DNA of 64,000 nt from Pyrodictiaceae archaeon (GTDB taxonomy: Archaea; Thermoproteota; Thermoprotei_A; Sulfolobales; WANQ01), in assembly GCA_015521735.1 (NCBI GenBank), contig WANQ01000003.1:1-64000 (forward strand), in the 5' to 3' direction. A program made the position numbers and the translations under genes. The notes under the pieces are model-generated. The model was given only the letters and a program-made list of their open reading frames with translations, had not been told where the DNA came from and did not search any database. Positions 51,860 to 62,170 of the stretch are shown here, piece after piece (the stretch's first letter is position 1; the number at the start of each line of letters is the position of its first letter).

Positions 51860-52292
51860 ACTCTACTCACCAGCGCTAATAAACGACTATTACTGAGGAG
51901 ATTAGTAAGCCAATCCTATATTGCTCATAGGGTAAGACCCCTCACAGCTCAATACGAGTATTATCCTGTATCAGATACATGGCCCAGTTACTATCAACTA
52001 GATAGGTTTACGCTAAGATTCTTGACTTCATGAACACTAGTTATTAGGTTATTCGGATAACTAGTACCTGGAGAGTGTTTAGCGAAAGTATTAATCAAGT
52101 CTAAATAGCTTAACCAATTGTTTAAAGCCATACCCTATGCCTAGAACTCTAGGGTAATACACAGTATTACTTTGGATACACCACTATAGTTAAAACGTTT
52201 AATGAGCTAGCAAGTAGCTAAGCTACTAGTGTTCGCTCCATTTAGGGGGGAGAGCTTATAACCTGCTAGTAACACCTTATGATTGTAGGTGA

Positions 52293-52622
52293 ATGCTACT
52301 AATGTATGATGAAGATGAACTTGTTGATATAGTAGATAGCTATATTGGCGAGATGATTGAAAGAGTAGTAACAAAGTATGGCTATGACGTTGACCTAGCT
52401 GAGGAATACTACGAACTCCTCACATACATTACTAAGAAGCTTGTTAAGGCATGGTTTAATGGTAGGAAGCCTGATGCAAGTGAACTAGAAGCTAAGCTAA
52501 GGTATATTAGGAGAAAGTATCCTAGGAGGCTAAATATTCTATTAAGCTACCTCGTGTCAAGGTATATTAGAGCACGTAATAGATATGTTTACGGCTTACA
52601 AAGAAGAGATGATTTAAGATAG
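52293..52622 (+). CDS. Uncharacterised helical protein
   Basis: 109 aa; DEDELVDIVDSYIGEMIERVVTKYGYDVDLAEEYYELL. Confidence 0.6.
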   Translation: MLLMYDEDELVDIVDSYIGEMIERVVTKYGYDVDLAEEYYELLTYITKKLVKAWFNGRKPDASELEAKLRYIRRKYPRRLNILLSYLVSRYIRARNRYVYGLQRRDDLR

Positions 52623-52798
52623 TAGTTTCAAATCATATTAACATGTTGCCTCTACTCTACTGGAGTAGGGGTATGACTGCTTCTTACACTTTTATAAAGG
52701 TAGTTTATAGTAATAGTAGTCTACGAGCAAGGTGTACTACATCAATTAAACTCTACTTTAAATCTACTCTATAAAAGTGTTAGAAGAGGATACATTCA

Positions 52799-53617
52799 TT
52801 GCCACGTAGAAGACGTAGATCAAGTAAAGAAGCAACTTCAAGTACACAACAAGCCACTAAGACTAGGAGAACTAGGCGTACAAGGCGTAAGAAAACTATA
52901 AATGTAGAAGAATATGTTAGAAGCATTGTCAAAGATGTAGCAGAAAGACTTGGACTAGATCTTCTAGGATTAAAGGAGGAAGAATACTATGAAGTTCTAG
53001 GCCCAGCAATTGAGATGGTGCTAGGTGAAGCAACCTATAAGCCTAAGGTAGATCAAATAGTAAGTAGGCTTCAAAGACACTACGATAACGTAGCAGAAGT
53101 AATTTCAGCAAACCTAGTTAGGTTAAAGGATAACTTTACACCAGAACAACTAGAATTCATTATATCATATGGTAGACGTGTTGCTGCTGGAGCAGTTCAA
53201 AAACTCTATAAGGAAGCAGTAAAAATGGGTAGAGAAGACCTAGTATCACAGCTTAGACAAGTATGGCATGAATATGGAAGGCCTACACCCATACCCTGCC
53301 CTAAATGTGGTTTTAGAGCTGTTCTACCAGACTTAACATGTTTTGTATGTGGTGCTGTACTGTCTGAGAAGGAGGTTAAGAAAGCAGTTGACTTTGAAGC
53401 TCTTCTTAAAGAATTTGCTGAAACAGCTAGTATAGATGAGATTAGAGAAGCAGTTGAACGTGGATATGTTCTCCTAGGAGAATATGTTAAAGCCCCTACA
53501 GCTAATAGAGATCCATGGGATATCGAAATATTCTTGTCAAGAGATGAAAGAGATTATTTAAGGAAGAAGCTACTTGAGAAAAGACTAGAGAAACTAGGTA
53601 AGGAGAAAACTACATGA
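52799..53617 (+). CDS. Crenarchaeal-type protein with basic N-terminus and zinc ribbon, unknown function
   Basis: RRRRRSS...; CPKCG...CFVCG; TTG start. Confidence 0.72.
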   Translation: MPRRRRRSSKEATSSTQQATKTRRTRRTRRKKTINVEEYVRSIVKDVAERLGLDLLGLKEEEYYEVLGPAIEMVLGEATYKPKVDQIVSRLQRHYDNVAEVISANLVRLKDNFTPEQLEFIISYGRRVAAGAVQKLYKEAVKMGREDLVSQLRQVWHEYGRPTPIPCPKCGFRAVLPDLTCFVCGAVLSEKEVKKAVDFEALLKEFAETASIDEIREAVERGYVLLGEYVKAPTANRDPWDIEIFLSRDERDYLRKKLLEKRLEKLGKEKTT

Positions 53618-53973
53618 TCAATACAAGTAGTATTGACGAGTTAAGAGAAGTAATTAGTAGGTTCAGAATAGTACTAGTAGCATTCATTGACAAGAAATCA
53701 GATTATTACAACATAGCTCGTGTACTAAGGTTTTTCGAGAGAATAAGAGAACCGAGTATCTACTCAATAATTTTTACTATAACGGATAGTAATAGAGATA
53801 GAGTACTATCAGAGCTAGGAGTTAAGGATATACCAACCATAAGACTATATGTTGATGGCAACATAGTGCTTGAGCAATACGGGGTTTTCGACTCCTATAA
53901 TAGCAATCTCTACGCCTTAAAGGAAGGTGTGAAATCTGTTCTAAAATCTAGGGGGATAAGATTTCTAATTTAA
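53614..53973 (+). CDS. Thioredoxin-fold-like protein lacking CxxC
   Basis: RIVLVAFIDKKSDYYNIARVL...LGVKDIPTIRLYVDGNIVLEQYG; 4-nt overlap with upstream gene. Confidence 0.6.
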   Translation: MINTSSIDELREVISRFRIVLVAFIDKKSDYYNIARVLRFFERIREPSIYSIIFTITDSNRDRVLSELGVKDIPTIRLYVDGNIVLEQYGVFDSYNSNLYALKEGVKSVLKSRGIRFLI

Positions 53974-54856
53974 TGCCCCTAATCTCCTCAATTACAGTGC
54001 TAGCTAGCCTACAGTAATCAAAACTATTACTCCTAGTGCAAGGAGTATCTGGACATTCATTTGCTTTAATTATTGGTGTTAGAAGTCTAGGATTCTTGAG
54101 TATGTTATACCCCAACTCTCTACTATCTCTTATTAGGTCAAGATACATTTCTAGTGCATAGCGTTCATGAGTACTCATTCTATGGTACTCCTTATAGTCT
54201 AGGTTTAGATCATAAACATTGCTTATGTAGTTGAAGTATACTATATCTTCCCAAGGAGTATTATATAATGGGTATCCCATAATAACTTTACCAAATACCT
54301 TAACAGCTACTATGTCTATCCCCAAATTTAAGTCGCCTTTAAGCATGGAAGATAGGTACAGTACTGCTAAGTCGTCGAGACTGTAAGGTAATAGTACATT
54401 ATTGTAACCAGTCTTTTCAGCTAGGACTACCGCGATAGCTCTTGATAAACAATACCTAGATGAAAAACTACTTGCTCTAGCATAGTATTTAGCATAGGAT
54501 AATCCATAGTATAATGCTTTTTCGCTAGCTTTACTGTTAATAAATTTAAGGACATTGAGGCTCCATTGAGTATCTAGTGGAATAACGAAGCCTATACTCG
54601 ATGGATATTTTTCTTCAAGCATAGTGATAGCTATTGATAATGCTAGTGAGGTATAGGGCTTGTCAGGTAATATTGGTACTAGTATGGTTGAGTGAGGTGA
54701 AAGCATTGAGTATTTAGCTATAGTTTTATGTAGGCGTCTAAGGAAACCTTGAATAAAACATCTAGGACAGAAGAGTTCTCCTGAAGTCCTACGTCTATAA
54801 GTTGCGGGTCTACCACAGTAATTGCACTTAGGTATATTAGACTTCAATTCTGTCAA
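53948..54856 (-). CDS. TtuA/Ncs6-like protein with degenerate PP-loop
   Basis: N-terminal CNYCGRPATYRRRTSGELFCPRCF; CLSRAIAVVLAEKTGYNNVLLPYSLDDLAVLYLSSMLKGD; PP-loop replaced by PILPDKP. Confidence 0.7.
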   Translation of the reverse strand: MTELKSNIPKCNYCGRPATYRRRTSGELFCPRCFIQGFLRRLHKTIAKYSMLSPHSTILVPILPDKPYTSLALSIAITMLEEKYPSSIGFVIPLDTQWSLNVLKFINSKASEKALYYGLSYAKYYARASSFSSRYCLSRAIAVVLAEKTGYNNVLLPYSLDDLAVLYLSSMLKGDLNLGIDIVAVKVFGKVIMGYPLYNTPWEDIVYFNYISNVYDLNLDYKEYHRMSTHERYALEMYLDLIRDSRELGYNILKNPRLLTPIIKANECPDTPCTRSNSFDYCRLASTVIEEIRGIKLEILSP

Positions 54857-55181
54857 GTCTCTCCTCCAAGTGTAGCCTCCTAATTTTCTCTAATGCTTCA
54901 GAGATGTTTTCCTCATCTACTTTCTCCTCTAGTATTCCTAAAACCTCCATTATAAATGGATTAGCATATGCAGGTCCTTCAACTATTTTATCTCGTAGAC
55001 TTCGTGCAGCCTCCATTAACTTATCAGCTTCAATGAATCCAGCTAAGTGCTCATATATTAGTGTTTCAATAGCTGCTAGTAAGTATCTATTACCGTTTTC
55101 CAGGTCATCTCTTTCAATGAATTTGGAGAATACTTCAACTATTTCGTTAACCCTCTTCATTACATCTATCAAGCTATGCAC
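54837..55181 (-). CDS. Uncharacterised helical protein
   Basis: 114 aa, overlaps start of TtuA-like gene. Confidence 0.6.
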   Translation of the reverse strand: MHSLIDVMKRVNEIVEVFSKFIERDDLENGNRYLLAAIETLIYEHLAGFIEADKLMEAARSLRDKIVEGPAYANPFIMEVLGILEEKVDEENISEALEKIRRLHLEERLDRIEV

Positions 55182-55253
55182 CTCCTTGATTAACTCCTAG
55201 TCTATGCACGTTAATTTCAAGGAGCCGGGTATTTCAAACTTATCTACGAAAGA

Positions 55254-55261
55254 CTTATATA
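55254..55261 (+). promoter_or_regulatory. Possible TATA box of thermosome gene
   Basis: CTTATATA about 48 nt upstream of the thermosome ATG. Confidence 0.35.
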
Positions 55262-55308
55262 GAAGGGGTCTGTAACTTATCCACGCAAATAAGCTAAGGT
55301 GAAAACTC

Positions 55309-56985
<1,677 letters not shown>

Positions 56986-57120
56986 GCACTATAACATTAT
57001 CTAGGTAACCATAAACTGTTTTAACCAAGATTTTTGCTTAATATCAAACTTATTTTAGGTTTGACCAGAATACTATTTATACCCTAAAATTCTAGGCATT
57101 GAAGAGGTGTTCTCTGAGAA

Positions 57121-57393
57121 TTGATGGTTCTATGGCGTAGAAAGAAAGGTATAACGATACCTAAGCTAACAAGATACGAAATGGCCAGGATAGTAGGGGC
57201 AAGAGCACTACAAATAGCATTAGGTGCTCCAGTACTAATAGATGTATCAAAACTTAAAAACAAGGATCCAGTAACCATTGCTGAAGAAGAACTAAAGCAG
57301 GGAGTACTCCCAGTAACTATACGTAGAAGACTACCCGATGGAACATATGAGCTAGTACCATTATCTGAACTCTTAAAAGGCGAGGAAGAGTAA
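57121..57393 (+). CDS. rpo6: DNA-directed RNA polymerase subunit Rpo6 (RpoK)
   Basis: [26 protein letters not shown]. Confidence 0.93.
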   Translation: MMVLWRRKKGITIPKLTRYEMARIVGARALQIALGAPVLIDVSKLKNKDPVTIAEEELKQGVLPVTIRRRLPDGTYELVPLSELLKGEEE

Positions 57394-58526
57394 TGGATGT
57401 AGATAAGCTAACAACAATTGTATCTAAGTATTTCAGAGTAATAGCTTTTAGAGAACCTTTAGGAAGCTTAGTGGGAGATCTTAAAGTAAAAGAAATCGTA
57501 GTAGAACCACTAGCAAATAATCTAGACGAGGCTTTCAATAAATTATACGATGAGCTAACAAGGCATCACATAATACCAGTACTAGACCATACTCAAGGAC
57601 TACTTGTCTTAAGGGTTATAGAGAAACCTGAAGTATTTACACGTAAAAGCCTAATACGACGCTACCTTCCATTCATATTATTCGCAGTAACTATTATAAC
57701 AGTATACTTGTCCGGGCTATACCTTGCTCAAGGCTTTAGAGAACTAGTAGGCTCTACAGAAAACATAGAATTAGATGCAGTATTTTATACTCTATCATTA
57801 ATGGGAGTACTATTAGTCCATGAACTAGGCCACTACGTTACTGCTAAGTTAAGTGGTATACCCGTATCACTACCATACTTTATACCAGCACCACCAGCAA
57901 GCATAGGTATGCTTGGAACTTTTGGAGCAGTCATAAACATGAAACTTCCTCCAAGAACTATTAATAAGCTAGCACTAGTAGGGATAATGGGGCCATTGAC
58001 AGGTTTTATAGCAGCAATACCAGTAGCCATAGCAGGTATAAGTTTATCCGCAAAAATACCTGTTGAAGAAGTGCATGTTCTCCCAAGCGAAATAATAGAG
58101 ATTAGGGCTGTACCGCTAATACTAAGAGCTATACTAGACACTATTGTAGGAGGTAATGTAACAGTATTATCCCATCCAGTACTACTTGCATCATACTTTC
58201 TATTCCTAATCACGTTCCTAAACCTACTACCTATAGGCCAGCTGGATGGAGGACACATTGTAAGAGCATTAGTTCAACCAGAAACCCACAGGATAATAAG
58301 CATTAGTACTTCAGCATTCCTGTTAATCATAGGCCTGACACTATCTTATACAGTAGATGCTATATACATGGTATTAGTATTCTTTTCAATACTAGCACTA
58401 ATACTTACTGGTAGAAGAGTACACGTAGGTGTACTCAATCCTCTATCAAAGCTTACAGGATACTACAGAATAATACCAGTAATATACGTTATATTGTTAA
58501 TACTCACAGCACCCGTACCAGGATAG
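57393..58526 (+). CDS. Site-2 protease family membrane metalloprotease (M50)
   Basis: VHELGHYVTAK (HExxH) and LLPIGQLDGGHIV, multiple TM. Confidence 0.92.
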   Translation: MDVDKLTTIVSKYFRVIAFREPLGSLVGDLKVKEIVVEPLANNLDEAFNKLYDELTRHHIIPVLDHTQGLLVLRVIEKPEVFTRKSLIRRYLPFILFAVTIITVYLSGLYLAQGFRELVGSTENIELDAVFYTLSLMGVLLVHELGHYVTAKLSGIPVSLPYFIPAPPASIGMLGTFGAVINMKLPPRTINKLALVGIMGPLTGFIAAIPVAIAGISLSAKIPVEEVHVLPSEIIEIRAVPLILRAILDTIVGGNVTVLSHPVLLASYFLFLITFLNLLPIGQLDGGHIVRALVQPETHRIISISTSAFLLIIGLTLSYTVDAIYMVLVFFSILALILTGRRVHVGVLNPLSKLTGYYRIIPVIYVILLILTAPVPG

Positions 58527-59459
58527 CATAGTTAAATCCCGCCATATTAAGCCCAGATTTTAGCCCTGATAACGATATAGAGTAAGGAGAAATGTTATAC
58601 AAAGATAATACTAAAATAACTGCAGAAGCGTTAGCTAGGTTTCCTCCTTTTACAAATACGTTAAGACTACTGTGGAGAAGAATAGAGTATGTGATGATCT
58701 AACGAATACATTAATGATTTTCCCAGTTCATTCAGCCTTTAACCTACTGGCAACTACCTTAGCAACCTAATCAGTACCAAGCGATAATAGTAGCATGAAA
58801 TATATGATCCATTGTCCAGCATCTATCCTAATAGTCAAGAAAACTATAAGCATGTAGCTACGTTAAACATCTCGTCTTAAGAGGGAAGTCTTGGAATATG
58901 AGTTATCGTCATAATGTCTTCGATAAATATGGTACATGCAATGATAGGGCTACGACAGTGTATCATAGCTTCTTGTAGTACTTATTTTTAAGATAGTATC
59001 ACATGTTATCTCCATATTATTTAGCTTAACAAATAGTTTGTTAGAAAGCCTAATATTATTCCTAACGAACATTAATACATGTAGGTTTAATCCTAGTAGG
59101 AATATTAGCGTCATACAAGTTGAATATGTTATTGTTGCTCCTAATACGTGGGTAATTTCAAGAGCTACTAGCATAACCAGTTTACCATTGAGTTTAACGA
59201 AATAATTCTACTACCATATTGTTACCATTAGCTCTCATAAGGGGGCAATTCTATTCGTTCAATAATTCTTATTTTGAGACTTTGACAATGGTGTACTGAG
59301 TACAAAGATAGTTTCAGTGTATCTAGGATCAAGATAATTGCTCTATATATTTCTGGAAAGTATTAGATAACTATTCTCCACAATATGTTTTTACACTAGT
59401 CTTTATATTCTAGAGGTTCTGTACATAGTGATATAGTAGTTATACTGGGTGAGAAGCCC

Positions 59460-61799
59460 ATGAAATCCTTGAGGACTATTTCAATTTTACTAGTATTAAT
59501 AATTGCTACAAGTATCGTAGTATCAGCATTATACCAAGTATCTATCGGTGAGAAGGTAAAATACGCGGAGAAAGTTGTATTGATAAGCATTGATGCTGCA
59601 AGACCAGATATAACGTACAAACTCGCTGAGGAAGGACTCTTACCGGGTTTCAAGAAGATAATGGATAAAGGAATCTACGCTGAGGGCATGATAGTAAGTT
59701 ATCCATCAGTAACAGCTACGTCTCACGCTGTGTTTTCTACTGGCGCTACACCTAGGATAACTGGTATAACTGGTAACCGCATACATATGCTGGGGACACC
59801 AGTATACAAGACTGTTAGTGGATTCGATGGTTCAAATCTATTAGCAGAGCCGTTATGGGTTACCCTTGATCGCCAGGGATTAAGAGCTGTTGTAGCAGCA
59901 TTTCCACAAAGTACTCCCAAGGCATGGGAAGGTAGAGTTAACTATTCAATACTATTCAATCCCTATGATGCCTTTGTATGGCCTATAAGCTATTCAACAT
60001 TGTACACAACTAATACAAGTATACCTGCTGCAACATACATAAACCTAACGTCGGCTACCAATTGGACTAACTTAGAAGTCCTAGGAAACGTATACCGTGC
60101 ATTTGAGGCGGAAATAAAGCTTGGAGATGATACTTGGTGGCTACTAGTCTATGACTCAGACAATGATCTGAAGCTAGACCATGTAGCAATAGTTCCACAT
60201 GAGAAAGATGCTTCTAAGGCTGTAGCAGTATTAGCTGAAGGAGAGTGGAGTCAGCCAATAAACACAACGATAACCTATAAGAACGTAACATATGTTGTAG
60301 CTCCAATGTTCAAGCTATTGAATGCTAGTGAAGAGAACTTTAAGCTCTACCGCTCACAGATGAGACCCCTTAACACCATATGGTATAATAATGAGACATT
60401 AGCTAAAGAGATATGGGAAAACGTTGTATTAAAGACTGGTATGATACTTGGCGGAGACTGGTGGGCTCTAACTCATGACTGGATAGACCTAGAGACCTTC
60501 ATGGAGACTGTCTACTTAGCAAACGAGTTCTTCAAAGAATTCACCAAGTACCTATTAACTCATACCGATTGGGATCTATTAATGACCTACACGCCAGTCG
60601 TAGACAACGTATATCATCAATTACTAGGATTAACTGATCCATCAATGCCCTATTACGATGAAGCAATGGCCGAGAAAGTATGGGAGTACATTAAGCAAGC
60701 CCATATATGGGCTGACGAACTAGTACAAACAGTACTAGACAACGTCGACTTAAACAACACCGTAGTAATAGTGGTATCAGATCACGGGCAGTGGAGTGTT
60801 GCCAAACTAGTATACATTAACAGCATATTATACAATGCAGGTCTGATAAAGACCGACGACCAAGGAAAGATATTATGGAATGAGACAAAAGCATACTATG
60901 TAGGATATAACCAGATATTCGTAAACTTAAAGGGTCGTGAAGATGGAGGCATAGTTGACCCAGAAGAATACGATACCGTTGTAAAACAGATCAAAGTAGC
61001 ATTAGAGAGCACCGTTGATCCAGATACAGGTGAACCAATATTCTCATTAGTAATGAGTCGTGACGAAGCATGCGTACTAGGTATATGTGGTGAACGTGCA
61101 GGAGATGTAATCTTCAGTTTAAGACCCGGCTATGCAGCATGGGGTGGAATAAGAATTGAGAACGGTACCGGAATAGTATTCAAGGAAGTAGAACCACTAA
61201 AAGACGTTACTGGATGGCATGGCGACCTACCATACTATGAGAACCTACTAGCAATATTCGGTGCAATAGGAGCCCATATAAAGCATGGTAAACTAGGTTA
61301 CATACATGCAACAAGCATTGCTCCAACAATAGCAATGCTACTAGGAATAGATCCTCCAGCTAATTCAATTGGAACACCATTACCAATAACTGAGCCAGTA
61401 GTATGGGTTAAGACTGAGACTGTAACAGAAACGGTAACAGCACAGCCAATAACAGTAACAATAACAAAAACAGTAACTACTACCAAGACAGAAGTTGTCA
61501 CCGAGACCACAACTGAGACCTTAACAGAGATAGCATACAAGACAGTAACATTAACTAAGACTGAAACCACGACTAAGACTGTTGAAAAGACCATTACAGA
61601 AACAAAGACTACCACGACAACAGAAACACAGACAATAACGCAGGCCACCACAACAACTGTCACTCAAACACAAACAACAACAGAAACAGTTACTACAACA
61701 ATATCAGAGATAAACTGGGGTGCTACAGCAGGCATAGCAATACTATTACTAGTAGTAGGGCTAGGCATAGGCTACATAATATTTCGTAGGAAGCCTTAA
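59460..61799 (+). CDS. Exported type I phosphodiesterase/nucleotide pyrophosphatase-like (alkaline phosphatase superfamily) with Thr-rich stalk and C-terminal anchor
   Basis: VVLISIDAARPDITYKLAEEGLLPGFKKIMDKG, SYPSVTATSHAVFSTGATP, VVSDHGQW; Thr-rich repeats; C-terminal TM + FRRKP. Confidence 0.9.
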   Translation: MKSLRTISILLVLIIATSIVVSALYQVSIGEKVKYAEKVVLISIDAARPDITYKLAEEGLLPGFKKIMDKGIYAEGMIVSYPSVTATSHAVFSTGATPRITGITGNRIHMLGTPVYKTVSGFDGSNLLAEPLWVTLDRQGLRAVVAAFPQSTPKAWEGRVNYSILFNPYDAFVWPISYSTLYTTNTSIPAATYINLTSATNWTNLEVLGNVYRAFEAEIKLGDDTWWLLVYDSDNDLKLDHVAIVPHEKDASKAVAVLAEGEWSQPINTTITYKNVTYVVAPMFKLLNASEENFKLYRSQMRPLNTIWYNNETLAKEIWENVVLKTGMILGGDWWALTHDWIDLETFMETVYLANEFFKEFTKYLLTHTDWDLLMTYTPVVDNVYHQLLGLTDPSMPYYDEAMAEKVWEYIKQAHIWADELVQTVLDNVDLNNTVVIVVSDHGQWSVAKLVYINSILYNAGLIKTDDQGKILWNETKAYYVGYNQIFVNLKGREDGGIVDPEEYDTVVKQIKVALESTVDPDTGEPIFSLVMSRDEACVLGICGERAGDVIFSLRPGYAAWGGIRIENGTGIVFKEVEPLKDVTGWHGDLPYYENLLAIFGAIGAHIKHGKLGYIHATSIAPTIAMLLGIDPPANSIGTPLPITEPVVWVKTETVTETVTAQPITVTITKTVTTTKTEVVTETTTETLTEIAYKTVTLTKTETTTKTVEKTITETKTTTTTETQTITQATTTTVTQTQTTTETVTTTISEINWGATAGIAILLLVVGLGIGYIIFRRKP

Positions 61800-62170
61800 A
61801 CAAAGATAGGACACAACTCTATTTTTTATACCTCATACAACCTCCTTATATTTTATACCTATACCTGGTTCTTCAACTACCATGTCTACGTTTAATAATA
61901 GGTTGTTAAAGAGTAGTGTAGGGTATCAGTATATCTTCATGGTAAGTCGGAGTCTGTTAATGCGGCTATTATTGATATACGGTTCTTCACCGTTAACATA
62001 AGTTTCCAGTTAACACTCTTCCTCGAAAACCTCTTAATGACTACCAAAATATATCACGAGGAGGTGCTACATGTTAGTAGTAGAAGCATAAAAACCCTTA
62101 ACTAGGAAATTCCCTAGGACGCTACAAACCATAATGTTAACAATGGCTTCCCATAAGGTAAATTAAGGCA

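Noticed and set aside
51833-52033. Plus-strand 66-aa ORF upstream of RNR
   Set aside because: Overlaps the RNR start on the opposite strand, no coding signature
61298-61663. Minus-strand 121-aa Val-rich ORF
   Set aside because: Antisense of the Thr-rich stalk of the phosphodiesterase
61800-62170. Variant C/D RNA on minus strand (GGTGAAGA...CAGA...ATGAAGA)
   Set aside because: Box spacing is 27 nt and 4 nt rather than about 12; chance matches
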